Of a DNA stretch of 64,000 nucleotides, positions 1-12,716 are shown in pieces; positions within the stretch are counted from its first letter, which is position 1, and each line of letters starts with the position of its first letter. The translations under genes and the position numbers were made by a program. This DNA is from Adineta steineri. Taxonomy: Eukaryota; Rotifera; Eurotatoria; Adinetida; Adinetidae. The stretch lies in contig CAJNOI010000016.1 of assembly GCA_905250115.1 (NCBI GenBank), positions 365,980 to 429,979 of the forward strand. Reading direction: 5' to 3'. Under the pieces are notes generated by a model, which ran no database searches, was not told the DNA's origin, and worked only from the letters and a program-made list of their open reading frames with translations.

Positions 1-11
1 TTTGTTTTTAG

Positions 12-179
12 GTTCATATGCCAACATTAACTGTTTATGAAAATTTTCCCGAATTTCATGATAAAAAAATTCAAATTGTCAATGGACTAGATTTTTCACC
101 GAACAGTGGTTTTCTAACTTTAGGCAACAATAATGGCAAAGTGCTTTTATATCGTCTTAAGCATTTTAGTACTTATTAA
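12..179 (+). CDS. UTP18: UTP18-like WD40 protein, last exon (partial)
   Basis: Only the final exon is in the window. It follows a TTTTTAG acceptor at 1-11 and reads in one frame to TAA at 177-179, giving 55 residues. Its end, with the segments GLDFSPNSGFLTLGNNNGK and LLYRLKHFSTY, closely resembles the last WD40 blade and C-terminus of UTP18, where the pattern DFSPxSGxxALGNxxGKALLYRL is conserved. UTP18 is a nucleolar U3 snoRNP (small-subunit processome) subunit needed for 18S rRNA maturation; that role comes from the family, not from this fragment. An AATAAAATAAA polyadenylation-like stretch follows at about 221-231. The rest of the gene lies left of base 1. Another WD40 protein is possible, but the terminal motif favours UTP18. 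Confidence 0.8.
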   Translation, partial: VHMPTLTVYENFPEFHDKKIQIVNGLDFSPNSGFLTLGNNNGKVLLYRLKHFSTY

Positions 180-3100
180 TACTAAATATCATTGTTATTA
201 TTGTTTTGATATTTGTGTTAAAATAAAATAAAAAACATATTGATTGATGATATGTTGAACATATCCAGGCAGAGAAAAAAAACAAAAACTTTCAAATGAT
301 TGATATTTTTAAGAGTATACTTTTGCTAAGTACTGACAACTTTTATTATATATATATATAAAATCTATTAGTGAATACGATAAGTAGTCATTCAAAGAAT
401 TGTTTTTATAACATTTAGTTTTCTTTTTTATATAAAATAGATTTATTAATACTTGAAGTCAAGCATTCTCCTACATAATAATTGCTTTATTCCAGAATAC
501 TTCAACAATTGCAGACATTGTCGATGATTGTTTCTATAGAAATGAAATGGGACTATTTTATTTTTTATAGTTTTAGAAATGTTGTTTGTCTTATTCTGAA
601 TAAGTGAGAGCAAGAATAAGTACATCAGACATAAAATAAAACTAGATTACAATAACCTTTCTGATACAACTAAATTTAGAATGATGATGTACTCGTCGTA
701 AAGCTTATATTTTGAATTATTTCTATTAAACCGATAAAAGATAGAAATACATTTAAATTACTGAATTATTTTCCACTATGTTCAAATATGAAGGTAGGGT
801 AATTATAAACGTAGTTTTCAATGAAAAGGAAAATTATATTAAAGAGTTTGTCGTATAAGTATTTTTGTATAGAAATATTAGTTCTTTTCTTCTGAGTTAT
901 TTTGCATGATGTAGATCTTAAAATCTTGATTGCCTATTTCCAAACAGGAAATCTTGACTGACTTTGTCATTTTGTGCTATCGAACACTTTTTATTAGATA
1001 AAAAATTGGAATATACTTATCAACAATATAAGTTAACTATTATAGTTTTTACTTATATTATTTTCATATAGAACATAACTTAGATGTTTACTCTTTGACA
1101 TGTTCTTATATATAATATCACAGTAGAAGATAAATTATTATCAGTTATATAAAAATAGATCTTCTCCCACTACTAAATAAAATACAAAGAGCATCAAACT
1201 TATATAATATAGACCTATATGATGCGTGTTAATAAATACCTAGATTCAAACATAATTATATAGCTCAAAAGTCTACAATTAATGATAAAAAAAAATAATA
1301 ATTATAAGTTAGATATGTGATTTGACTCTAAATATAAAAGAATAACAACAGTAAAACTTATCCTTCAATTAAGATATAGATAGAAAAAATGCAATAATAA
1401 CACACAGAGAAAATTTCTGACATACTAATTTAGTATTAGTGATAAAAAAATGTCAACACTTCTATATTAGAATTAAAAGATTAACTAATATTTTCATAAA
1501 TAGTATTAACATCATGTCAATTTTCATTATGATGATGACATATTTTTTATAGTTATGTAAATTTAGTTTTCCGGTACTTTTTTCTTTTTATCCAAGAAGC
1601 CTGATATTTATATCGTAGATAGATGATTATAGTCTTGTACTTATATTTTTAAAAGCTAAAGTATTATCATCATAGATCAATATATTGAACTGTAATAAAA
1701 GTGCAAAGAATATCTAGTTAGTAAAAAGTACCTGGAAACTGGGGTTATGTACTAGAAAAATATATAATTTAATCATGGTAGGTAGTAATATGATGTTAAT
1801 GTTTAATTATTATTAATATAAAAGTATTATATTAGCTTGTTCAATCCTAATACATTAGTACTAATATTAACATTAAATAATGAAATATTGATACTAACTC
1901 AGTATCCTTTTTCAAAAAATATCGTATTGCTACGTACTCACGTGCAGATATAGTATAAAAGGTTAAATATATTCTATATTTTGAGAAAACCTAAAAATTT
2001 TTAGATAAAATAATGGTTCATCTTGTTGAATAGAACTTCATGACCTATATAAAATTTTTATTATGAAATGAACTAAATAACATCATACCAATAGTTTAAA
2101 TCAAATATTAAAATGCACTTTTTTTTATAGTTTTATGGAGTTATTTTTGAATACATTTGTCATATGTCTAGTTGAAGGATATTGGTGGGAACTTATTAAA
2201 AAAATGAAAATTAAATTGAAAAAATTTCTTTTCTATTTTTATCGTTTACTATCGTTAGTAAGTGAACGGGGGAAGTTATTACGAGAGTATGAAACTTTTT
2301 CTTATATAAAAATATCATGATTTTTTTTAGCTTATATTTAAGATTTTTGAAAAGTAGGCTTATAACAAGACTTCATTATACGTAAAGTAATTACAGATTA
2401 ACTCATATCTCATTTAATTTTAATTTATTCATGATAAAAATAGTTTATAAAAAGAAAATGATTGAAAAATCAATTTACTTTCTTGCAATATAAACTATAG
2501 ATTTTTTTTTTTGATATAATATAATCTTGTGGAAGTAATATTTCTTATAATTGAATAATAAATGAAGATATATAATGTACTTTTTCTCGAATTGTTCATG
2601 CAGATAAATCGTAATCTAGATTAGATATTTCATTTGGGAAAAATCATTCCTTGCTTCTTCTTCTTCTTCTTCAAGTCATATCAGTATACATAATACAATG
2701 GAGAATAATAGATGAATGTCAGGTTCTAGCTATTACAAAATGATTACTTTGTCGCTTGTTTAAAGGACAAAAATAGTCGTCCTTGATTACAAGCTATAGA
2801 TATATTGACCTTAATGCCATTTGTTAAACAAGACTATTTATATGTACCCGATAGATACACAAACAAAATGTCTCCAATTTTTAAAAAGTTGTCTTTTCTT
2901 TCTAAATCTTCTACTTGTGACTTGAGAAATTTAATTTCTATAATTGATAAAAAGTCTTTCATTCCATTTTTAGATATATTAAAAATATTCTAGAAAAAAA
3001 AATTAAATGTGTGTGGTTATAAAACACACATAATTTTCATCAGGTGCAAATATAATCGATACAAAGTTCAATAGCATATTAAATGAAGCACTTAACACTT

Positions 3101-6100
3101 TATAAACATGAAAATAGTTCAATCTCGAATAATAGATTCTTTTTTATATTCATGCCAATCTATATAATGTATGCACTTAGTATATTTAAAATATGTTATT
3201 TTTCTTAACACCTTTTCATATTAAGAGAGGTAACTATTTTAGTATTTAGTCTTAATATTTAAAGTCTGTTATTATTTTGTCAATAGAATTAGTTTTTTGC
3301 TTATCTTTTATCTATAACATTTTTAATTATTAGTATTTATATTCTAGAGTTTTTTTTTATTAGAAATATTAATTGAGATATACTGAAATTAATTTTGTAG
3401 ATCGATTTTTTAATGTTAGTTTTTATCAGACATTTTCTATTTCCTAAATAACATACATATTTCATTTGTTTTTCTTTACTCTTCTATTTATGAAATAAAC
3501 AATGTAACCATGACAGATGTTGCCTGTTGTACCATATTATAGAGAGAAAAAAAACATTAGAGAAAGAGAGAAAGAGAGAGGGAGAGAAGCGCTAAGATAA
3601 AGACAAGAAAAAAAAGCAACAAGCCATACGGACACACTAAACATACAATTAGCTTAGTTACATATTCGTTTCTGATCGTTTTCTGTTATTGTCTAACAGC
3701 ATTAAATAGAAAACTATATAACTTTTTTTTTCTTGATCGACAACGTCTGTTCGTGCAATTCTTAGAATAAAAGAGACATCTCAATATACAATTTATTTGT
3801 TTATGCCCAAAGTAAAATGGGTAAGTCAATATATTTATATTTCAAGCTAATGGAATTAGAAACTATTAGCTATTCTTTATAATCTATATCTTGAATATAA
3901 TATATTTTTAAAAATAGAATTTTTCTTACTGAAATTTGCTTCAATTAAGATTGATACATATGAATATGACAAATAAATAGTAATAGACACTAACACTTTT
4001 TTGTGTTTTTTTTGCCTGACAATCATCGTTATTTTTTTCTTTTGAGTAGATACTAAATGGATGTTCATCAACGACTCTCATATTGTTCTTAGAAAAGAGC
4101 AAAGAGTCCATTAAATATAAAGGATCACATGAAATATTTCTACTTGTTTTTTTTATAGTATTTCTAGAATGACAAAAATTGAAGGCATCATATTATCATG
4201 ATAAAATACAACCGAAGGGAAAAAACGTCATATAAATCATATGACTCAATTGAGTATTGTTATGCTTCATTTAAGATATATCGTATAACTTTAATTAGTG
4301 AAATATTTATGTTTTATTAATAGGACAGGTTCGTAAACGATTACATTGCATTGATTTAAGTTTTCAATCAGACTAGTTATACAATGTATTAGAGAGAATC
4401 ATTATAAATCCATATTATTAGATTACAGAAAGAACCGTCGAGATATTAGATGAGAAATTTTACCATATGCTGACTTTTTGGTATTAAAAACTATTTTCAT
4501 TGTAACCAATTTGTGATAAAATAGGTTGTTAAGTGTATACTCACGTGTTTCTCTATTTTATATATTGACATAATTGTTATTGACTAGTATAATTTAGTTT
4601 TTTACGAATATAAAAATAGAAAATTAATGCACGACACATAAATAATAAAATATTAAACTGAATAAGAAAGATCGTTATTAGACTTAACAAGTATTAATCG
4701 AATATTTGATAGAAAGAAGAAAAAAAACATAGTTTCGATTAAGTTAATGATATAATACATATAACAAGACAAAAATATATTTTTTCTCTTTATTGAATTA
4801 GACTTGAATGAATAATAAATAGAAAGGTTCAATAATATTATCTTGTCAGAACCAATATGACCCCTTTGAAAAATCAGATATTTCTTTTTTTAGTGTATGA
4901 CGTATAATATGATCATCAAGTCTAAGTATATCTCAAATTTCTCATTGTTAATAGAATGATTCTATAAAAACAATTCTTTCAACTATTTTTATGATTAATA
5001 ACAACATAGAATAGATCTATTATTAACACTTCTTAATCCAACGAAAATATCAAATATAATATGGATTTATATTGAGACATGTTTTCTATTCCTATTCAAA
5101 AGGCAGGTCTAGACAGTTAATAAATATAAATACATAGAATTTCATTACAGGAAAAGAAAAAACATAATAATATGTTATGTCCTATATTTTTCAAGAAAAT
5201 CGGTACATTGAGTTTTGTTTTTCTAATAAAAAATATTTGTCTAAATATATAATGAACCTATAAATAATTACTGATGCCCTTCCTACTATCTATTCGTTCC
5301 TGTTATTTGTTATGTGTGAAGTTCATAACGATACTACTCGTAAGAATTACCTTTATCAGCGTAATAGGTATGTAGAAATCTTTTTATAAGGATATTTAAA
5401 TTTACTTAAAATAGCTTTTTTTCGTGTCTTCTTCAATTACTAACTCTTGTTTATTCAATCAAAAGACCATGAAAGATTAATACTCTTAGAATAATAAAAG
5501 TCGCTTATAATTTTATTACAAAAGATTAGCTTTTTTGCAATCTAGTTTGTAGAATACTATTAAAGAAGACTATTTTTTTGTTAAGAGGAAGCAAATTGAT
5601 TTCCCGATTGTTATTAATAAAGATCATTTTTTATTCATTCTTTGTAAATCATAAAAAAAGTATTATCAGCAAATAGTTTGTAAGTTAGCGAAAACTACTA
5701 AGGAAATTTCATAGACATCAAGGGGTTTTCATTTTAATCGTATTACTAATAATTATTAATGAATTCTAATAATAAATCTCAGTTTGTTCTTTTATACTTG
5801 TTCATTTTCTTCTTTTTTTTTCATGGTTTCATGTAGACATTACAAATATCTATTTCTATATTCAGTCGTTAATATATATTATTTATTATGAAAAATAGAG
5901 TACATTCTTTTTTGACTTATTTCGATGATTTATATATTCGTATTCCTTTCTGAATAATTGAATTTGTCATCGAAATTTTTATAATAGATGTCAAATTTTA
6001 TTATACATTTATTGTTATTTTATAAAATGCTCCATTGAAGTTAATATTCTTGAGGATCAAATTTCAATTGAATCCTACACAAAATAGACAGTGTTTTGTT

Positions 6101-6663
6101 TTTGTTCGTAGCTAATTTTTTAACCTACTTCTATAGAATATCAGAACAAAAAAACATTAAGGTAAAATCCCGAATGTGTTTTGTTTTAGAAGTTTTAAAT
6201 AGAAAACAAGGTAAGAAAGAATTAAGTGTTGCATTTTATGCGTCCATTCGGTAAGTCGACGATTGAGACAATATAGTCACGAAATATATTATGATATATT
6301 CATACGCATGACTTATTGATAAAAGAAAAACAATTTATATTACACGATATTTCTCTTTTTGTAACAGGAACTTTGTATGTGTAGTATAGAAATATAGCAT
6401 GATTTTTTCATCGTGATTGTAAGTTGAATTAGTCTATAGTTTAGATATTTAATTAATCTCTATTGAATACTATTTCCTTGATGACAAATTAAGAACTAAA
6501 ACTTTTCTTTTCTAATCAATATATTTTCTTTTGTATTCTCTGAATCGTTCTAAGGGGGTCTCATTGTTTTTTCGATTCGTCTATTTCTTTTCTTCTTTTT
6601 ATCGTAATAACATTTACAAGAATTTCTTTCAATAAACTTTGTTTACAGTAAGAGAATGGAATA

Positions 6664-6694
<31 letters not shown>

Positions 6695-7024
6695 GAAAAA
6701 TCTAAGAACCATAAACTGAATAAGAACAAAAGAGAGATTGGCAATGACAGTATACATAAGAGCTCCTTTATTAATATTGATTTCACTAGAATAGAACATC
6801 GTGTTTGACAAATATTCTTTCTTCAATCATTGTCATATTACGTTGAGATAAGATTTTTCTTTTTTTTTGTCTATAAATCTATTCAAACCCGAGTTGTCTC
6901 TTAATTAACTTTATAAAAATGATGACAGATATAGAAGAAAACACAATAAAAGAAATCTACAAAAATATGTTTTTCAATTTTTTTAATTATCTTTAGATGT
7001 ATTTTGTCAAATAATAAACTAACA
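180..7024. other. Gene-poor AT-rich intergenic region
   Basis: About 6.8 kb between UTP18 and the GPCR with no ORF I can support. The longest frames (about 60 codons, for example 2135-2320 and 2805-2993) have no family match and AT-driven composition. It holds a purine-rich GAAAGAGA tract at about 3560-3590, a (GA)n run at 6665-6690 and a short (TA)n run near 343-361. A TTTTTTAATTATCTTTAG stretch ending at 6996 looks like a 3' splice site just upstream of the GPCR start, so a 5' UTR exon of that gene may lie somewhere in this stretch. Confidence 0.6.
6665..6690. repeat. (GA)n microsatellite
   Basis: About 13 uninterrupted GA units, 335 bp upstream of the GPCR coding start. In animals GA tracts near promoters can bind GAGA-type factors; here that is only a possibility. 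Confidence 0.9.
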
Positions 7025-10000
7025 ATGGCAGCACCAATTAATTTTAGTCTTATGGTTTATTTCATTGTGGTAGCAATAATAGGTACACTGGGTAATGGTG
7101 TTATATTATTCGCATATGGACATCGATGGAGTTCATCGAAATCAACATCAGTTATATTTATACTTATTCTTGCTTGTGTAGATTTATGGACATGTTTAAT
7201 TGTTGTACCGACAATTGCTATTATGGAATATCGTGATTTCGCTGTTCCAACAACAATTTGTCGTTTTTATTCTTTTTCAAAAAATCTTATTATTATTTCA
7301 TCAATTATAATGTCATTTATTGCTCTTGATCGATTTTTAAGTATAGCATTACCACATTGTCGATTATTAAATCCACGACGAGTTAAAGTAAGTAACTAAA
7401 TATTTTCAATTTTAAAATATCTCACACTAATAAATGAGTAATCAGTATCAAATTTTATCTACAATTAAATATAATATATGATCTATCACGTGCATTTAAT
7501 TAGCGTTGTTTGTTATATGATATTAAACTATGAAGAAAAACATGCATCGAACTTGTAGGAACTTCTTTGTAATAGTATATGTTTATTACGTCAAACTCAA
7601 TTACCCTTGAAATTTTAATATTATGTTTACTATCAGCTAGTATATCACTTTAGTGTTCTAAATAGTTGTTTTTTCCGTTTACAGTTGCTCGGATATTATT
7701 TATAGTAGATTTTTCTTTTTTTTCATATGATATTATTCTGACATTAGGCTATAGAAAATGTCAAGATTAAATAAAATGTCCTTATTATTATAAATATTTG
7801 TTTATTAATTTCTGTAATATTTCAAATATGTGACAAATATAAAATAATCTATTATGTTTATACTAAATCTATATTCGTCCAAAATGATTTACTTTTTGAT
7901 TAAATATTTGTCACAACCACATCTATAGATACAGATTGTATCAGTTATATGCCCCAATGACTGTCATATGTTTAATTTTTTTCAATAACTATGTTAGTAT
8001 TAACGCACATCAATACTCTATTATAGAATAGACTATAGTAATAGGTGACCTGGAATGATTAATCTCTCCTTCAAAGATTCGTTAATTGTTTATTTTATAG
8101 ACACAAGATTCATAAGTCTAGATATGCAATTTTTTTACTCGTAATTAGAAAAAAGAAAATAAACCATCTGTTAAAAGTAATAACTTTAATTGAGTACTCA
8201 GCATACACACGGTACTCTTACACTTTGTTGTACTCTATATGCAGAAAAATTGCATTCTTTTCTGATGCTTAAGATGATAAGGTACCGTTTAATAGTGAAA
8301 ATTGATGCGTGTTAAATTTTTAAATAATAGAAAAGTAATAATTAGATGAAATAAACCAGTGAACCTATTAATATCACTGCAATTCGAAAGAATGATAATT
8401 AACTAGATGAAGAAAATATTTTTTAACGCTGATAAATACAACATGACATTCTATTTTTCTCTAATAATTTAGTTTCAATTACATATTAGTCATCTTATAT
8501 TTACTTTGCTTGCGGATTTTATCTAATATTGTTTATGCCATTCTAAATCAATATTATTATTCATATATTTTTTATCACGGTCGTTAGGTATTTTAATGAA
8601 CATCACGTTTTTTCTTCTCTCATTCTATTTCGAGTCCACAGGTAATATCCTTAAAAATAGAAAAATCTATTACCAGTAGGAAATCTATTCAGAAAAGAGC
8701 TCATGATTTCATGCTTATTGATCTCATTTATAATATATAACCTTTAATTGCATCATTAATCTATATTTTCAAGGCAATCAATATCAATGAAATATCATGA
8801 TTTAGTACTTGATTAATGATGACATAGATATTTTTTTATTAGTTAACATAGACTCACGCACATAAAATAAATATCACCATATGGATCGATGTACTTATAT
8901 AGAAATTATAATAATGTCATTTAACTCTTGGAATAAATTATATTTCTATTTAATCCTTGATAGTTTCCAACTGAATAATTATTGAGAATAGGAATTATCA
9001 ATAGAAATATTGCAAAAAAATTTATTACAAATTAATTGATAAGTGGATACTTTTTCATTCATTATAACTTTGAATGATAAATTGCTAAAACAGAATTTAG
9101 TAGACATTAACTTTTAAATATCAGATATATTTAAAATTATTGTAAGAAAGCTATATAATTTATAGATGACCTATCACAGTTAATACGAATTAATCTCTAT
9201 TGACATTTTCAGTAAAATGTTCCTGTATAGCTTCTATAAATAGTAATAATTATGAAAATAACAATAATCCATCAGAGATACAGACTGAATGTTCATAAAA
9301 AAACTGATCTAACTCTTTGGGCCCCGACTATCATCTTTTTTGCGAAATTTTGAATTTTTTATATGCACCTCTAAAATATGATTTAATGATGGTACTTAGA
9401 ATTTACTTTAATTTACCGTGTGCAGTAAAGTATGTGCACTTTACTTTACCGAACAACGTTAAGTAAAAAAGGCTACTTTATTGTACCGGGTAAAGTAGAG
9501 TAGAGTATCTTATTTTCGGCTACTTTATTTGATAAAGTAAAATAAAGTTAAAGTGCCATTCTTAATATGATCTTTATTTCTTTATAAACAAATTATATTT
9601 TTGTGTTAAAGACTATTAGCAGTTCATTCTTGCATACTAGTCCTTGAAGTAATCAACAATACATAGAGATGGATTGCAATCAGAACAAATAAATTGTGTA
9701 TAACGTCGAATATTATGGAATATGCAAACGATGTATTTCCTTAGAGACTGTTTGATTGCGATGTTTGTCAAATAAGTGAATGGAAATATCGAATAGTAGT
9801 CGCTTTTTGTGGTCTGTGCTTTGTCAAAATCGTTCTAATTATTTCATACCGAAAGTTAGATATGAATAACACATGCATTGTATAGTGTTACATTCGAAAG
9901 ATGAAAAAACAAAGTGATTGTATTGGAATGTAATAGACTAAAAGAATGTGTGAGCTATCATACAGAACATAGACATATGATACTGGCAAGTAGAAAAGAT

Positions 10001-11649
10001 TGTGCTTATGTACCATTACTTAATAAATGATAAAGAAAATATGTTCTAAATAATTAAAGAACATACTAAAAATATCTTTGTCAAGTGCCAGTATCAAGAA
10101 GTTCATAAACATCTCCAGAATTCAAAGAGCTAATAACTAAAATCTTTATTTTATGTAGATATATTTTAATAAACAAAAAATTTATTTTCTTTCTCTTTTT
10201 TAGTCATTATTAATATTAATTATTGCAATAGGTATTGGTCTTGGTACAGTAACAGCATTAGCATTTTCTACTCAACCATCAGCAAACAATTATCTTACTA
10301 ACGTTAGTGTTACTTCGTCAAATGGATCTTCTATAATAACGTATAATCAAGAAGTTGCTTTTCGTGCTGATCATAATATTTCACTATCGAATACAACTGA
10401 TTTAATTATTGAACAATTAGAAATTTCTGATGGTGCTAATGTAACAATTCTTGATTTAGAATATAAATCAACATTAAAACAATGTTTTGCTGATACATCT
10501 ATCATGCCCGAAGCAATACGTGAAATATTAAAAAGTTCATCAAATAAAGCTTTTTATACATTAGTTGGTATAGTAACAATTTTTTATACAATTACATTTG
10601 TACTTGCTCTACGTCGACAAAATCCACGTATACGTGCATTAAAAAAGAGTTTACATGTTTTAAATAAATTTGATTCATATCCATCACCTAAATCATCTAA
10701 TCAACGACCGGCTGATTCTGTTGTTTCAATTCGACCATCATCATGTCCACCAACAGTAATAACAACAGCATTACCAAAACAAACAATAACACAATCTCAT
10801 ATTAATACTAATGAACAACATTATGAAATGTCTGGTTTTAGTCAACAAGATGATAGTGATGATCAAAATCTTTCATCACCAACTATATTAAGAAAAACAG
10901 AACAAATTAAAAATAATACAGAAAATAATATTAGTATATCAGAAGGTACATCTGATGAATTACAACCATCATCTGAAAAATTAAATAGTATCAAACAAGT
11001 ATCATTTCAAATTGAAAATCGACGTAATACATTAAAAAAAGAACAAAATCAACATTTATCTGTATCATCCACATTACTTAATGGTGAATTAGATATTAAT
11101 AATGATATGTATTATAAATTACCATGTCCATGTTCAACAACACGTCAATTATTAATCAAATTTCATTTTATCCGACCTGTAATAACCTGTAGTAAATGGT
11201 TCTGTTGTTGTCATCGTTGTATAAAAAACCCATCATTAACAAATCATCTTACATCAAGTGTAGGTCAGCCTGAAGATGAATCAGGAACAACATTAACTTC
11301 AAATGTTCCAAATTCTCCAACATCAACATCAACAACGAATAGTGATACATTACGAAGACAATTACATCGTCATCGTATACAACAATTACGTATGGCATCA
11401 ACATTTTTAATTATAACAGTATCTTTTGTTCTTTTCTATTTACCATCAATTTTAAATGCTGAACGAATTATAAAAAGTCCTATTATGGTTTATTATTTAT
11501 ATTTATGTACACATGCATTAAATCCAGTTATTTATTGTTTTATGAATCCTAGTTTACGTACTTATGTTTTATCAATAGTTCGTTGTCCGTCGAGAAAACG
11601 AAGTGGAAGTCATATCGGAGGAGGAGGACATTCATTTTTTGAACGATAA
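7025..11649 (+). CDS. Rhodopsin-type (class A) G-protein-coupled receptor
   Basis: Exons 7025-7387 and 10204-11649 join in phase 0 to give 602 residues. TM1 carries the GTLGN motif with the conserved Asn. TM3 is followed by DRF in place of DRY (SFIALDRFLSIALP). Exon 2 starts at TM4 and continues into a long extracellular loop 2 with several N-glycosylation sequons and a Cys (LKQCFADTS) placed to pair with the TM3 Cys. TM5, TM6 (FVLFYLPS, without the usual CWxP) and TM7 with NPVIYCFMNPS follow. Intracellular loop 3 is very long, roughly 250 residues, Ser/Thr/Asn-rich, with a cysteine cluster (KWFCCCHRC) that could be palmitoylated. I start at ATG 7025 because upstream in-frame codons lack an ATG and follow a likely acceptor at 6995-6996. 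Ligand unknown; a peptide or amine receptor is possible. Confidence 0.88.
7388..10203 (+). other. Large GPCR intron
   Basis: The donor GTAAGT at 7388 and the acceptor TTTTTTAG at 10203 are both strong. At 2.8 kb it is much longer than most introns in the window. It contains no supported ORF. Its one structured part is a foldback rich in ACTTTA/TAAAGT at about 9385-9575, described separately; the rest is plain AT-rich DNA. Confidence 0.75.
9385..9575. repeat. Imperfect foldback rich in TAAAGTA/TACTTTA
   Basis: The motifs TTTACTTTA, AGTAAAGTA, ACTTTACTTTACCG, GGTAAAGTAGAG, CTACTTTA and GATAAAGTA alternate in orientation over about 190 bp. The outer arms, ATGGTACTTAGAATTTACTT on the left and AAAGTTAAAGTGCCATTCTT on the right, are imperfect reverse complements. 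It could be a decayed MITE or a locally amplified palindrome. No coding sequence. Confidence 0.5.
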
Positions 11650-12716
11650 AATTAATAAAAGGAAAAAAAATGTATATATTTTTTCTTATATATTTTATTC
11701 TTTTTTGTTGTATATGTGATATTGTGCAAAAATGGAGCATTTGTCAAATTGAAGGAGGAAGAAGAACATATGAAATATTTTTTGTGTATTATTTGAAATA
11801 ATAAATATCTAATGACAATGATAGATGTAACATATGGTTTATAGATCTGACAGATATAAAATAAACAAAGCATGGTAAAACTATCAATGTATATCTAATT
11901 CTTGTAGCTCTAACTGGACAACAGAAAATATATGATGCAAAATTCAATCTTTTACTCTTTTTCATGGTTGATTGATAAAATTTCATCTTCTCTGGGAAGT
12001 TCCGTATTGTATAGAAATATTTTTTTTGTTATTCTCCGTCACATATGTTTAAAATGAATAATTTTTACATAAATATTTGAATTTAAATCCCCTTGTGGTA
12101 TTGTTCGCATGGTGTAATAGAAAAAAAAGACGAAATAATTAACATTTTCCTATGGTTCAATCAGTGCAATTTTATTTTATAAATAACAGCATGATAAATC
12201 CACATATTACTACGGAAATTTAAAATAATTTAATCTCTAATCATTCAACCTTAACTTCTTACCGTTCAAATATGAGAAGAGAGAAGAAAGTAGTAGAATG
12301 TAGGTGTGTGTGAATGTTGAATAAAGATAATATTGACGCCCACACCTATCCACCCTCCTTTCAAAATTAATTAAAAAATGACTTATGAAAGAAAATCTAT
12401 TGTGAATATAGTATAAAACGATAGATATAAAAATTCTAGACTTATATTATTTTCTTTCAAATAACATTTAATTCGATAAAAACATATTAAAAGTATTAGA
12501 AACTTTCATCTCTGTTAAACTATATATAAATAAATATAATAAGTTATTTTCAGGTTATCAAATAAAAAAAGATAAACACAAGAAGCTACTATCGAAATTT
12601 GTTTTTGTTTCTATGGTTGTTTTATGACATTCGTCATATTACTTTCTGTATACATCATTTGTTATCAGTAGTAGCAAAGTGGTTGTTGACACTAAAAAAT
12701 AATAATAAATATTCCA
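11650..12716. other. Intergenic region, GPCR to first PKC
   Basis: About 1.07 kb of AT-rich DNA with no supported gene. It presumably carries the GPCR 3' UTR and the promoter and 5' UTR of the first PKC. Small minus-strand frames at 11549-11986 are low-complexity. Confidence 0.6.

Noticed and set aside
2135-2993. Small ORFs in the left AT-rich region
   Set aside because: About 60 codons each, Lys/Ile/Phe-rich as expected by chance at this base composition, with no motif.
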